Below, piece by piece: positions 54,394 to 62,934 of a stretch of DNA of 64,000 nucleotides; the first letter of the stretch is position 1, and each line of letters opens with the position of its first letter. The position numbers and the translations under genes were made by a program. The notes below the pieces were generated by a model. That model was not told the origin of the DNA. It worked only from the letters and a program-made list of their open reading frames with translations, and made no database searches. This stretch comes from an uncultured Ruminococcus sp. (GTDB taxonomy: Bacteria; Bacillota; Clostridia; Oscillospirales; Ruminococcaceae). The stretch is taken from contig CADAGC010000009.1 in NCBI GenBank assembly GCA_902787365.1, forward strand, positions 1-64,000, in the 5' to 3' direction.

Positions 54394-56265
54394 TTATTTT
54401 AGTATTACATTCCACTTAGCAAGATGCTGCTTTAAGAGTGTTAAGTCTTTTACCGTAACATCACCGTCGCCCGTGACATCTGCGTTAGACTTATTTATTG
54501 TCACGTTCCATTTTGCAAGATACTGCTTTAAAACTGTTACGTCCTTGATATCAATAGCGCCGTCGCCGTTTACGTCGCCGGGTATGCGGTCTCTTAAGTC
54601 ATACGATATCTTGAAAATATATGCACCCGTTTCGTCGATGCTGTCAAATGCCGCCTGCTTGCCATTCGCAGAAACTTTTGTATCTTTGTTTATTTCATAG
54701 CCGTCATCTGCAACGAGCCTTATCTGAGCGGTGTAGATGTTGTCCTTTACATATGTTTCGCCTACAAAAGCGTTTGCACCTGAATACCAGATAACGACAT
54801 TGGGCGTGAGTACCCACCTTCTGCGGCTGTATACTCTTGATTCGACCTTAACGCCGTTTGTACTTGTGGTCGCATTGTTTATACGGGGGTCTCCTGCCTT
54901 GGGCTCGGTGAGGGTCACATTTACAGTCTTTATTTTAACGCCCCAAATCGGTTTGATAGTTATACTGCCGCTGACATCTATCTTCTCTCCCGGCTGACCC
55001 ATATCCCAGCCTAAGAACTCCTTGCCTGCGGGGGCTTTGAAGCCGCACTTAGGCAGGGTGTACTGCTTGCCGAGGTCAACATACTCCTCGTCCATATAGC
55101 CCGTGCCACCGTTTGCGTCAAAGCTTACTGTGTAGACGGTCTTGTATACTGCCCTTATTGCAACGTGATCGGCAGGCATAGTGAATGTGGTGGTAGATGC
55201 ATTGGGGTCTGCAAGGATCACGTTTTTACTTACTACCTCCCAATGGTCGAACACCTGGCCTTCGTTCATGCCCTGGTTTGCCTGTATCTTGAGCTTTGCA
55301 CCGGCTGAGGCGTCATATTTTCTTGTGCCGCCGTTTACAGCGTAGGCTGCGCCGTGCTCTATTACCACATCATAAGTCGATGAGGCAGTGCTTGTGGACT
55401 TGAACACCGCCGTGAGGGTATAGTTGCCCTTGACGGCATATCTTATCATATGGTTTATATACTGATTTTTTTCGGGCGAATCATCTATCCAGTAAGCAAA
55501 GCGATAGCCCGTTTCTGCGTCGCAGTCGACAATCTCGACGTCACCGTATTTGTAAAAAACATAGTCGCTCCCCGATGACTTGACGGCAACGCCGCCATCG
55601 GCGGGTGAGCAGGCTGTTATAAGCCTGTATTTGTATTCGCCCTCAACGTATTTCATTTCCAGAGTTTTGTTGGAATTGATCGGCTGGCTGAAATCAAAAG
55701 GCTCATTTGTGGAGCGATCTATCCAGACTGTGGGAACATATGGAACATTTTTGTAAGTGCTGCCGAAGTATAAAGAACCCCGCTGTGCCAGTATATCGCC
55801 CGGCATAAGGTACTCATACTCCGTGAGCTTTATAGTCTGTGTGGCATCAGGCACATCAGCAGGAGGCACATTCTCAACAAATGTTACCATGTATTTGCGC
55901 TGGTAGACCGCAGTTATATACATCTCAGATGACACGGTATAGGTAAATGTCGGGTCATATGAGAGTGTTTGTTCCGCTGTGGTGCCATACTTGATCGCCC
56001 ATCTCTCAAAATAATAGTGATCGGTCATTTCTTTTGCGTTGAGAGTGACCTTGTCACCCAATGAATAGCTGCGGGTCTCCTTAGTAGAATAATTTAAGCT
56101 TTCACTGAACTTGATAAGTTCTTTTTCATCGGTGTTTGACAAATTGATACTAATAGTCTGTTTTATCCCATCAGCCGCAGCGGCTTTGAGCGCCCCCTCG
56201 GGCAGCAGCGCCGCAAGGGCAGTCACCAGCACAAATGCCGTTACGAATGAAAGCAGTTTTTTCAT
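54394..56265 (-). CDS. Secreted multi-domain protein with C-terminal type I dockerin
   Basis: 623 residues. The signal peptide is followed by several beta-rich repeat domains of the bacterial-repeat/InlB-B kind (segments such as YYFERWAIKY, YRFAYWIDDS and DHWEVVSKN). The C-terminal 60 residues are a dockerin with two calcium loops: DVNGDGAIDIKDVTVLKQYL and DVTGDGDVTVKDLTLLKQHL. A dockerin implies docking to a cohesin scaffold, as in ruminococcal cellulosomes. No catalytic domain is visible. Start at 56265, since AGGAGG lies 8 nt upstream; the ATG at 56271 is too close. Confidence 0.88.
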   Translation of the reverse strand: MKKLLSFVTAFVLVTALAALLPEGALKAAAADGIKQTISINLSNTDEKELIKFSESLNYSTKETRSYSLGDKVTLNAKEMTDHYYFERWAIKYGTTAEQTLSYDPTFTYTVSSEMYITAVYQRKYMVTFVENVPPADVPDATQTIKLTEYEYLMPGDILAQRGSLYFGSTYKNVPYVPTVWIDRSTNEPFDFSQPINSNKTLEMKYVEGEYKYRLITACSPADGGVAVKSSGSDYVFYKYGDVEIVDCDAETGYRFAYWIDDSPEKNQYINHMIRYAVKGNYTLTAVFKSTSTASSTYDVVIEHGAAYAVNGGTRKYDASAGAKLKIQANQGMNEGQVFDHWEVVSKNVILADPNASTTTFTMPADHVAIRAVYKTVYTVSFDANGGTGYMDEEYVDLGKQYTLPKCGFKAPAGKEFLGWDMGQPGEKIDVSGSITIKPIWGVKIKTVNVTLTEPKAGDPRINNATTSTNGVKVESRVYSRRRWVLTPNVVIWYSGANAFVGETYVKDNIYTAQIRLVADDGYEINKDTKVSANGKQAAFDSIDETGAYIFKISYDLRDRIPGDVNGDGAIDIKDVTVLKQYLAKWNVTINKSNADVTGDGDVTVKDLTLLKQHLAKWNVILK

Positions 56266-56315
56266 ATCCATTTCCTCCTGTAAAACTACATTACCACAAA
56301 TAATTTACCATTTTA

Positions 56316-56344
56316 ATTATAACAGTTTCCCCACAAATTGTCAA
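56316..56344 (-). promoter_or_regulatory. Consensus sigma-A promoter of the dockerin gene
   Basis: On the minus strand: exact TTGACA, 17-nt spacer, exact TATAAT. It diverges from the glycosyltransferase promoter at 56376-56405, and the region holds four CCACAA-type boxes. Confidence 0.85.
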
Positions 56345-56375
56345 GCTGATTTTGTGCAAAATGCCACAAAAACTA

Positions 56376-56405
56376 TTGACAAAAAGCCACAATATATGGT
56401 ATAAT
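56376..56405 (+). promoter_or_regulatory. Sigma-A promoter of the GT2 gene
   Basis: Exact TTGACA, 18-nt spacer, exact TATAAT. The leader contains a hairpin at 56424-56460 (GTGAAGGG...CCCCTCAC, with GATGT/ACATC inside) before the ribosome binding site. Confidence 0.85.
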
Positions 56406-56496
56406 AAAGAATAATGATGAAACGTGAAGGGCAAGATGTTGGTTACATCTTTCCCCTCACAGTAAACCTCTAAAAAAGGAGGTGCTTTACAGACCT

Positions 56497-57333
56497 ATGG
56501 CAGGCGCTTTTGACAGGTTACCGTCATACTCGGTGCTTATGTGCGTTTATGATAAGGAGATACCTGTAAATTTCAATGACAGCCTGGAAAGTATGCTCAT
56601 GCAGACCTACCCGCCCGATGATTTCGTGCTGGTGTGTGACGGCAAGCTGACAAATGAGCTCAATATCATAGCAAAGTCCTTTCAAAGCGAATACAAGAGC
56701 ATTTTCAGGATAATAAGAACAGAAGAGAACATGACCCAGGGCGCTGCGCTCAACATAGGCATAGCGGCCTGCAGGCAGGAATATATAGTAAAAATGGACT
56801 CGGACGACATCTCCGAGCCTGACAGGTGCGAAACACAGATGCGTGTCTTTGCCCTTGACCCCGAGCTTGATATATTAGGCGGCTGGGTCGAGGAGTTTGA
56901 CAGCGAAACGGGCAAGGCGATGGCTCTCAAAAAATGCCCCCTGCACCACCGTGACATAATGCAGTATGCAAGGCGCAGAAACCCGTTCAACAGGCAGACG
57001 GTGGCTTTCAAAAAGTCGGTGGCGTTTAATGCGGGCGGCTATTCAGACCTTGCACAATGCTCGGACTATGAGTTTGCCGTAAGAATGCTGCAAAGCGGTG
57101 CCAAGGCGCAGAATCTGCCGAAGATGCTTGTGCGCTACCGTGTATCAAAAAGCTACAGGCGCAAAAAGCACTGGTCAAACACCAAGTCATTCATCAAGGT
57201 GCGTCACAGGATATACAAATCGGGCTTTTCGTCGTTTTTTGATTTTCTCATTCCCGTGACGGCGCAGCTTCTGATGTTCCTGCTGCCAACAAGATTTACA
57301 GATTTTATCTACCGCAAGTTTTTGCGAAGGTAG
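56497..57333 (+). CDS. GT2 family glycosyltransferase
   Basis: 278 residues, GT-A fold. N-terminal YSVLMCVYDKE (11-21), then TYPPDDFVLVCDG, and the metal-binding DSDD at 101-104, followed by the acceptor-side region with NPFNRQTVAFKKSVA. A hydrophobic stretch near the C-terminus (FFDFLIPVTAQLLMFLLPT) may associate with the membrane. It probably builds capsule or cell-wall polysaccharide. An in-frame GTG at 56482 lies within the Shine-Dalgarno; the ATG at 56497 is 14 nt from AAGGAGG, a long but acceptable spacing. Confidence 0.85.
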   Translation: MAGAFDRLPSYSVLMCVYDKEIPVNFNDSLESMLMQTYPPDDFVLVCDGKLTNELNIIAKSFQSEYKSIFRIIRTEENMTQGAALNIGIAACRQEYIVKMDSDDISEPDRCETQMRVFALDPELDILGGWVEEFDSETGKAMALKKCPLHHRDIMQYARRRNPFNRQTVAFKKSVAFNAGGYSDLAQCSDYEFAVRMLQSGAKAQNLPKMLVRYRVSKSYRRKKHWSNTKSFIKVRHRIYKSGFSSFFDFLIPVTAQLLMFLLPTRFTDFIYRKFLRR

Positions 57334-57349
57334 GAAACAAAATAACAAG

Positions 57350-57390
57350 ATATGCCCCCAAGTTGTTGTAACTTAGGGGCATTATTTATA
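57350..57390 (+). terminator. Terminator of the GT2 gene
   Basis: ATGCCCCCAAGTT pairs with AACTTAGGGGCAT (one bulge or mismatch) around GTTGT, followed by TATTTATAT. Confidence 0.75.
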
Positions 57391-57398
57391 TGTCGCAG

Positions 57399-57427
57399 TC
57401 GCTAATACACAGCGGCGCTAATATCCT
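57399..57427. repeat. Left direct repeat flanking an AT-rich cassette
   Basis: TCGCTAATACACAGC-type sequence matching 27 of 29 positions with 58040-58068. The right copy overlaps the end of the 58060 gene. Confidence 0.75.
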
Positions 57428-57474
57428 TATGAATATCATTAACATTTGACACCTTGTTAGTAACATTATTTATG

Positions 57475-57882
57475 TCATTCATTAAATAAGAATGCGGTTA
57501 CATCCCATAAGCAATGTGCTAATATTGCTGCTTCCGTATATTTTTTTGCTGTTTCAGTTGAAATTTTATAATTCAAAAAGTCTGTAGGTTCAGATGCTTC
57601 GATTGAATATGGTTCATTTGAAGCATCTGCATAAGCTGTTACATCATAAATAACATCAGAATCATTATCTTTAAATGTATCCAGATACTCTACTTCATCG
57701 TCAATTTCTTTATACGCATTGATAGTGATTGTTAAAATCTGAGTACTTGCTTGTAATTTAGTGTTTTTTAGTTTGATTAAATATTCCCTTATTTCATCTG
57801 TATGTTTGGATCCATAGTAAAATTTTATTAGATTAATTATATCATCTGTAGATGCTCGTTGAATCAAGTCATAAATAATCAT
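57475..57882 (-). CDS. Small acidic protein, immunity-like
   Basis: 135 residues, acidic, helical, AT-rich in codon use, with no membrane helix and no recognisable catalytic motif. The overlap of its ATG with the stop of a truncated upstream frame (ATGA) is the layout of toxin-immunity pairs. I therefore call it immunity-like by context only; it may belong to a DUF family such as DUF6557. It lies within the direct-repeat-flanked cassette. Confidence 0.6.
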   Translation of the reverse strand: MIIYDLIQRASTDDIINLIKFYYGSKHTDEIREYLIKLKNTKLQASTQILTITINAYKEIDDEVEYLDTFKDNDSDVIYDVTAYADASNEPYSIEASEPTDFLNYKISTETAKKYTEAAILAHCLWDVTAFLFNE

Positions 57883-58019
57883 TTGTGTGTTTTTTCAAAA
57901 ACCTCCCATAAAAAACTTACATCTGGCGTTTTATTGCCAAGCAATCTATATGCACCACCAGTTTTATCCATGAAATCATTATCCCCCCAAAAAGCAATAA
58001 GATAATAATATTCACTATT
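57879..58019 (-). pseudogene. C-terminal remnant upstream of the immunity-like gene
   Basis: A 46-codon frame following a TAG and ending in TGA at 57879-57881. It reads as real protein (for example YYLIAFWGDNDFMDKTGGAY, then RLLGNKTPDVSFLWEVFEK). It overlaps the next gene by 4 nt. No start with a ribosome binding site is seen. It looks like the surviving C-terminus of a gene, perhaps a toxin, whose rest was lost. Confidence 0.5.
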
Positions 58020-58039
58020 CTAATAGTTTTCAAGTATAT

Positions 58040-58068
58040 TCGCTAATACACAGCAGCGCTCATATCCT
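58040..58068. repeat. Right direct repeat flanking an AT-rich cassette
   Basis: Matches 57399-57427 at 27 of 29 positions. It includes the last codons and stop of the 58060 gene, which suggests this gene's 3' end was duplicated when the cassette inserted. Confidence 0.75.
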
Positions 58069-58254
58069 CGCTATAAACAGCGCAAACTGAATCAGAGCGA
58101 GTATTTCGATAAAGACGAGAAACACAAAGACGACACGTATAACCACTTTCTTTGTTTTTCTTTCGTCGCCGGAAAGTTCCGAAGAAGACAACGGGCTGAG
58201 TATAAATATCAAAATTATTATGATATCAATTATTCCAACGATAATGCTATACAT
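58060..58254 (-). CDS. Small two-helix membrane protein
   Basis: 64 residues from the ATG 58254, with CGGAGG well placed; longer in-frame starts have no site. Helices at about 4-22 and 40-62 are separated by a charged loop (ELSGDERKTKK). No family recognised. Its stop lies inside the right-hand direct repeat. Confidence 0.65.
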   Translation of the reverse strand: MYSIIVGIIDIIIILIFILSPLSSSELSGDERKTKKVVIRVVFVFLVFIEILALIQFALFIARI

Positions 58255-58392
58255 TGTTTTTACCTCCGACTCCCTATCTTCACAAATCATTATAGCACGC
58301 TGCCTATGCTTTGTCAACGCAAAATTGCCGAATCGAAACTGCATTTATCGGCGGCGGATTTTTGTTTTTACAATATTGCAAAAAGTTAATAA

Positions 58393-58410
58393 TTTACAAA
58401 CGTTTACAAT
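58393..58410. promoter_or_regulatory. Candidate LacI-family operator before the mannanase gene
   Basis: TTTACAAACGTTTACAAT contains the central AAACGTTT palindrome typical of LacI/CcpA-type operators. It lies just upstream of the -35 box of the GH26 promoter. The match to a catabolite-repression (cre) consensus is imperfect. Confidence 0.45.
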
Positions 58411-58412
58411 GA

Positions 58413-58441
58413 TTGACAGGGTTTTTGATTTGTGGTAGAAT
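58413..58441 (+). promoter_or_regulatory. Sigma-A promoter of the GH26 gene
   Basis: Exact TTGACA, 17-nt spacer, TAGAAT, about 70 nt upstream of the ATG. Confidence 0.78.
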
Positions 58442-58510
58442 GATTTTCAAGCAGAAACAACGGCAGTTGTGAAGGAAGAAACCTACCCACCAACAGAAAG
58501 GAACACGCCT

Positions 58511-60199
58511 ATGAAACTCAACCACAAAAGACCCCTATGCGCACTTTTGGCAGCTGTTATGATGCTCGCCTGCGGGTGCGGCGACAACGGCAGCTCATCA
58601 GACACGGCCGACAGCGGCTCATCATCGGGCGACAGCTCATCGGCTGACGGTGGCAACGCAAGCGGCGGTGATGCCGTGGTGACAAGGCAGCGTGAGGACA
58701 TTCCCCTTGACCCTGTGACCGAAACAAGGGGCGACTTTGACTTATCAGACGTTCAGAACAAATCAGACGTTCCCGAGGATTTCTCGCTTTTCTTTGAGGG
58801 CGAGGCAGGCAAGATGAGTGAGAACACCAAGGAGATATCATTTGACAAATACGGCAAGTACTCGGGCACGGGCTTTGCGGCTATCGGCAACAAGGACGAA
58901 ACGCTGGAGTTCGAGGGCGAGTTCCCTGCTGACGGGGCGTATGATTTCATAATGAACACCGCAGTTTCAAACGGCACAAGTGAGAACTTCATAGCAATAG
59001 ACGGCGAGAATGTCACCTCATTCTCGGTAGAGGGCAACACCTTCCACGAGGTAGCGGCTTCAAAGGTGCAGGTCACAAAGGGCAAGCACAAGATAGCCAT
59101 AAAGGCAAAGACAGGCAGCTTTTTTGTTGACACGCTGACTGTAAAGGGCGCCGCACCCGTTGACCTTACCCAGTATGAGATTGACAAGACACTCTGCAAC
59201 CCCAATGCCACCGACGAAACAAAGCGGCTTTACAGCTTTATGTGTGATGTTTACGGCAAATACATCATCTCGGGGCAGTATGCCGACAAGAACAGAGGCG
59301 TTGACAGCGCAGAGTTCTCGGAGTATGACTACAAGCTGGGCAAATACCCCGCAATAATGGGTCTTGACCTTATAGAAGCAAGCCCCAGCAGAGTTGCAAA
59401 CGGCTCATCGCCCGGCAACATAGTTCAGGTAGCGGAGGACTGGTATCTTAACCGTGGCGGCATAGTTACTATATGCTGGCACTGGAATGCCCCCGAGCCT
59501 TACCTCGGCGTAAACGGCGCCGCCTGGTGGGAGGGCTTTTACAAGGACAAGACGAGCTTCAACCTCAAAAAAGCTCTCAGCGGCGAGGACAAAGAGGGCT
59601 ATGACTACCTTATAAGAGACATCGACTCGATAGCTATGTATCTGCAAGAGCTTGATGACTACCACGTTCCCGTGCTGTGGCGACCTCTGCACGAGGGCGG
59701 CGGCGACCCCAAGTGGAACAACCCCTGGTTCTGGTGGGGCTCATCGGGCGCTGAAGCATACAAGGAGCTTTGGAAGCTTATGTATGACAGGCTGACAAAC
59801 GTTCACCACTGCAACAACCTCATCTGGGTATGGAACGGTCAGAATCTCGACTACTACCCGGGCGATGAGTATGTTGACATGATGGGCTACGACAGCTATC
59901 CCGAAGTCAAGGACGACCACTCACCGCAGAAGGGTCTGTGGGATTACACGGCGTCTACCACACCCACAAAGAAGATTCTCGCCATGACCGAGAACGGCGC
60001 TATTCCCGACCCCGACGCTTGTATGTCGGAGGGCATACGCTGGTCATATTTCTGCACATGGAACGGCGAATTCGCTCTTAAGGACGCACAGCTCGGCTGC
60101 GAATCTAACTCCTACGAATTCTTTGAGAAGATAATGAATCACGAGCGTGTGCTGACTCTTGACGAGCTGCCCGATATCAAATCATGGCCGATAGAATAA
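58511..60199 (+). CDS. GH26 beta-mannanase lipoprotein with CBM35-like module
   Basis: Secreted endo-beta-1,4-mannanase, 562 residues. The signal peptide ends at a lipobox near LAC (Cys21 or Cys23). A Ser/Gly/Asp-rich linker follows, then a beta-sandwich carbohydrate-binding module (about 93-214, FEGEAGKM to DTLTVKG; CBM35-like). The GH26 barrel (from about 235) has acid/base Glu395 in WRPLHEGGG and nucleophile Glu494 in AMTENGA, plus ICWHWNAPEPY. The ATG at 58511 has AAGGA upstream. It fits a mannan pathway with cellobiose 2-epimerase at 19.8 kb. Confidence 0.92.
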   Translation: MKLNHKRPLCALLAAVMMLACGCGDNGSSSDTADSGSSSGDSSSADGGNASGGDAVVTRQREDIPLDPVTETRGDFDLSDVQNKSDVPEDFSLFFEGEAGKMSENTKEISFDKYGKYSGTGFAAIGNKDETLEFEGEFPADGAYDFIMNTAVSNGTSENFIAIDGENVTSFSVEGNTFHEVAASKVQVTKGKHKIAIKAKTGSFFVDTLTVKGAAPVDLTQYEIDKTLCNPNATDETKRLYSFMCDVYGKYIISGQYADKNRGVDSAEFSEYDYKLGKYPAIMGLDLIEASPSRVANGSSPGNIVQVAEDWYLNRGGIVTICWHWNAPEPYLGVNGAAWWEGFYKDKTSFNLKKALSGEDKEGYDYLIRDIDSIAMYLQELDDYHVPVLWRPLHEGGGDPKWNNPWFWWGSSGAEAYKELWKLMYDRLTNVHHCNNLIWVWNGQNLDYYPGDEYVDMMGYDSYPEVKDDHSPQKGLWDYTASTTPTKKILAMTENGAIPDPDACMSEGIRWSYFCTWNGEFALKDAQLGCESNSYEFFEKIMNHERVLTLDELPDIKSWPIE

Positions 60200-60223
60200 T
60201 GCATATCAATGCACAATTAAGTT

Positions 60224-60260
60224 CGCTCCGCCGAAGTGGCTGCTTTGGGGGAGCGTTTTT
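60224..60260 (+). terminator. Terminator of the GH26 gene
   Basis: CGCTCCGCC pairs with GGGGGAGCG (one mismatch), followed by TTTTT. Confidence 0.75.
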
Positions 60261-60300
60261 CATTATTCACTATTCACTGAGCAGGCGCATCAAAGACGCA

Positions 60301-60340
60301 CAAAAAAGCACTCCTGCCTTTTACAGCAGAAGTGCTTTAT
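60301..60340 (-). terminator. Terminator of the GH94 gene
   Basis: On the minus strand, AGCACTTCTGC pairs with GCAGGAGTGCT (one G-T wobble), followed by TTTTTTG. Confidence 0.85.
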
Positions 60341-60368
60341 TATTGCAATTATTCCAAAGTGCCTGCGC

Positions 60369-62819
60369 TTATCCCATTACAACCTCAACAGTATGCTCTG
60401 TGCCTGCCTCGAATACGGGGAGGACGTTGCCGCTTACCTTTACACCGTCGCAGGTAACGCTCTTGATACCCTTGCTGATGTGGTCGGGGTTTGTGATAGT
60501 GATGTTGTAGGTGTTGCCTCTGAACTTACGTGTAGCCTTGAAGCCGTCCCATGCCTCGGGGATTGAGGGGTCTATCTTAAGGCCGTCATAATCGGGAATG
60601 ATACCTAAGATAAACTGGGATATAGCCACGAAGTTCCAAGCAGCTGTACCTGTAAGCCAGCTGTTCTTAGCCTCGCCGTGTCTGCTTGCGTCCTTACCGG
60701 CTATCATCTGAGCGTAAACGTAAGGCTCAGTTCTGTGCAGGTCGGATATATCTTCAAGATATGCGGGAGCTATCTTGGAGTAGTACTCAAATGCCTGGTC
60801 GCCACGGCCTGCGGCTGCCTCTGCGCAGATTATCCATGCATTGTTGTGGCAGAAGATACCTGCGTTCTCCTTGTAGCCTGCGGGGTATGTGGATATCTCG
60901 CCGTACTGCTTGTAGTACTTTGTGAATGCGGGGTTGTTGAGCACAAGGCCGTACTTGGAGTCGAGATACTTCTTAACGCTGTTAAGTGTGATGATGTCCT
61001 TGCCGCTTTCCTTGCCAAGGCCGCCCATAACTGCGAAGCCCTGGGGCTCGATGAATATCTTGCCCTCTTCGCAGTCCTTTGAGCCCATCTTCTCGCCGAA
61101 GTCATCAAATGCTCTTAAGAACCACTCGCCGTCCCAAGCGTACTTAAGGGTGTTCTCGTTCATCTTGTCTATCTCAGCCTGTGCCTTTGCAGCCTCATCA
61201 GCAAGACCCTTAGCCTTGCAAAGTGCAACATACTCAGGTCCTATGTAGCTCATCATACAAGCCACCATTACAGACTCAGCAACACGGCTGAATTTCTGCT
61301 CGCCGTACTTGGGCGATGTGTATGTCTGGAAGCTCTCGCCGGGTGTGTCGGAATGGCAGGAGAGGTTGATGCAGTCGTTCCAGTCAGCACGCATAGCAAG
61401 GGGCAGACCGTGAGGGCCTACGAAGTTTGCAACGTGCCAGAAGCTCATCTTTAAGTGGTGCATCATCGACTGAGCCTTGCTCTCGTCGTTGTCATAAGGC
61501 ACCTGCTCGTCAAGGATAGACCAGTCGCCTGTTTCCTTGATATACTGAGCTGTTGAGAGTATCATCCACAGCGGGTCGTCGGAGAAGTCGCCGCCGATAG
61601 CGTCGTTGCCCTTCTTTGTAAGGGGCTGATACTGGTGATAGCAGCCGCCGTCTTCAAACTGTGTAGCTGCAAGGTCAAGTATACGCTCTCTTGCTCTGTC
61701 GGGTATCTGGTGAACGAAGCCTAACAGATCCTGGTTGGAGTCACGGAAGCCCATACCTCTGCCGATACCGCTCTCAAAGTAAGAAGCAGATCTTGACATA
61801 TTAAATGTAACCATGCACTGATACTGGTTCCAGATGTTTACCATACGGTTGAGCTTCTCATCGCCTGTCTCAACATGATACTGCGAGAGAAGTGCTTCCC
61901 AAGAAGCCTTGAGCTCAGCAAGTGCCTTGTCAGCCTTCTCTGCTGTGTTCATAGCTTCGATCATAGCGTAAGCCTTTGACTTGTTCATCGAGCCGTCAGC
62001 GTTCCACTTGTTCTCACCGTTCTCAACATAGCCAAGCAGGAATACAAGTGACTTCTCCTCGCCTGCTGCAAGGGTAACGTCTACGCAATGTGAAGCGATA
62101 GGCGACCAGCCGTCAGCTACCGAGTTGTTGCTCTTGCCTGCGAATACAGCCTGCGGGTTAGCAAAGCCGTTGTAAAGACCCATAAATGTCTCTCTGTCGG
62201 TATCAAAGCCGCAGATGTCGGTGTTTACTGTATAGAATGCAAAGTGATCTCTTCTCTCCTTGTATTCTGTCTTGTGGAAGATAGTCGAGCCTTCGATCTC
62301 TACCTCACCTGTGCTGAAATTACGCTGGAAGTTCTCGCCGTCGTCCTGAGCGTTCCAGAGGCACCATTCAAGGAATGAGAAAAGCTTGAAGCTCTTGGGC
62401 TTGTCAGAGGTGTTCTTGAGCACCATTTTCTGAACTTCGCCGCTGAAATTCTGGGGAACAAAGAATGTTACCTCAGCAGACACGCCGTTCTTTTCGCCCT
62501 TGATAACGGTATAGCCGATACCGTGGCGGCAGGAATAGCTGTCAAGCTCAGTCTTTACAGGGCTCCAGCCGGGGCTCCAAACAGTCTCGCCGTCGTTTAT
62601 GTAGAAATATCTGCCGCCCATATCAACGGGAACGTTGTTATAGCGGTATCTTGTTATTCTCCTGAGTCTTGCGTCCTTAAAGAAGCTGTAACCGCCTGCG
62701 GTATTCGAGATGAGTGAGAAAAACTCCTGAGTGCCGAGGTAGTTTATCCACGGATAGGGAGTTCTGGGGTTTGTGATGACATACTCCTTATTGACGTCAT
62801 CGAAGAAACCAAACTTCAT
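60369..62819 (-). CDS. cbpA: GH94 cellobiose phosphorylase
   Basis: Cytoplasmic phosphorolysis of cellobiose to glucose 1-phosphate and glucose, saving ATP. 816 residues from ATG 62819, close to characterised enzymes (about 810). The N-terminal beta-sandwich has [20 protein letters not shown] and [15 protein letters not shown]. The (alpha/alpha)6 domain has RDSNQD (359-364), and the predicted catalytic Asp482 is in MRADWND. The symbol follows clostridial usage. Specificity for cellobiose over cellodextrin is inferred from length and motifs. It lies 115 nt after an aldose-epimerase-like gene. Confidence 0.92.
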   Translation of the reverse strand: MKFGFFDDVNKEYVITNPRTPYPWINYLGTQEFFSLISNTAGGYSFFKDARLRRITRYRYNNVPVDMGGRYFYINDGETVWSPGWSPVKTELDSYSCRHGIGYTVIKGEKNGVSAEVTFFVPQNFSGEVQKMVLKNTSDKPKSFKLFSFLEWCLWNAQDDGENFQRNFSTGEVEIEGSTIFHKTEYKERRDHFAFYTVNTDICGFDTDRETFMGLYNGFANPQAVFAGKSNNSVADGWSPIASHCVDVTLAAGEEKSLVFLLGYVENGENKWNADGSMNKSKAYAMIEAMNTAEKADKALAELKASWEALLSQYHVETGDEKLNRMVNIWNQYQCMVTFNMSRSASYFESGIGRGMGFRDSNQDLLGFVHQIPDRARERILDLAATQFEDGGCYHQYQPLTKKGNDAIGGDFSDDPLWMILSTAQYIKETGDWSILDEQVPYDNDESKAQSMMHHLKMSFWHVANFVGPHGLPLAMRADWNDCINLSCHSDTPGESFQTYTSPKYGEQKFSRVAESVMVACMMSYIGPEYVALCKAKGLADEAAKAQAEIDKMNENTLKYAWDGEWFLRAFDDFGEKMGSKDCEEGKIFIEPQGFAVMGGLGKESGKDIITLNSVKKYLDSKYGLVLNNPAFTKYYKQYGEISTYPAGYKENAGIFCHNNAWIICAEAAAGRGDQAFEYYSKIAPAYLEDISDLHRTEPYVYAQMIAGKDASRHGEAKNSWLTGTAAWNFVAISQFILGIIPDYDGLKIDPSIPEAWDGFKATRKFRGNTYNITITNPDHISKGIKSVTCDGVKVSGNVLPVFEAGTEHTVEVVMG

Positions 62820-62934
62820 AATAAATTTCCACCTTTCATTTTTATGATGTAAGAGGTGAGATGACAGAGGTCTTGCCCCTTTTCTCACTCTGACATTTTT
62901 TGTTTATATTAAGCATTTAGCTTAAATTACGATT

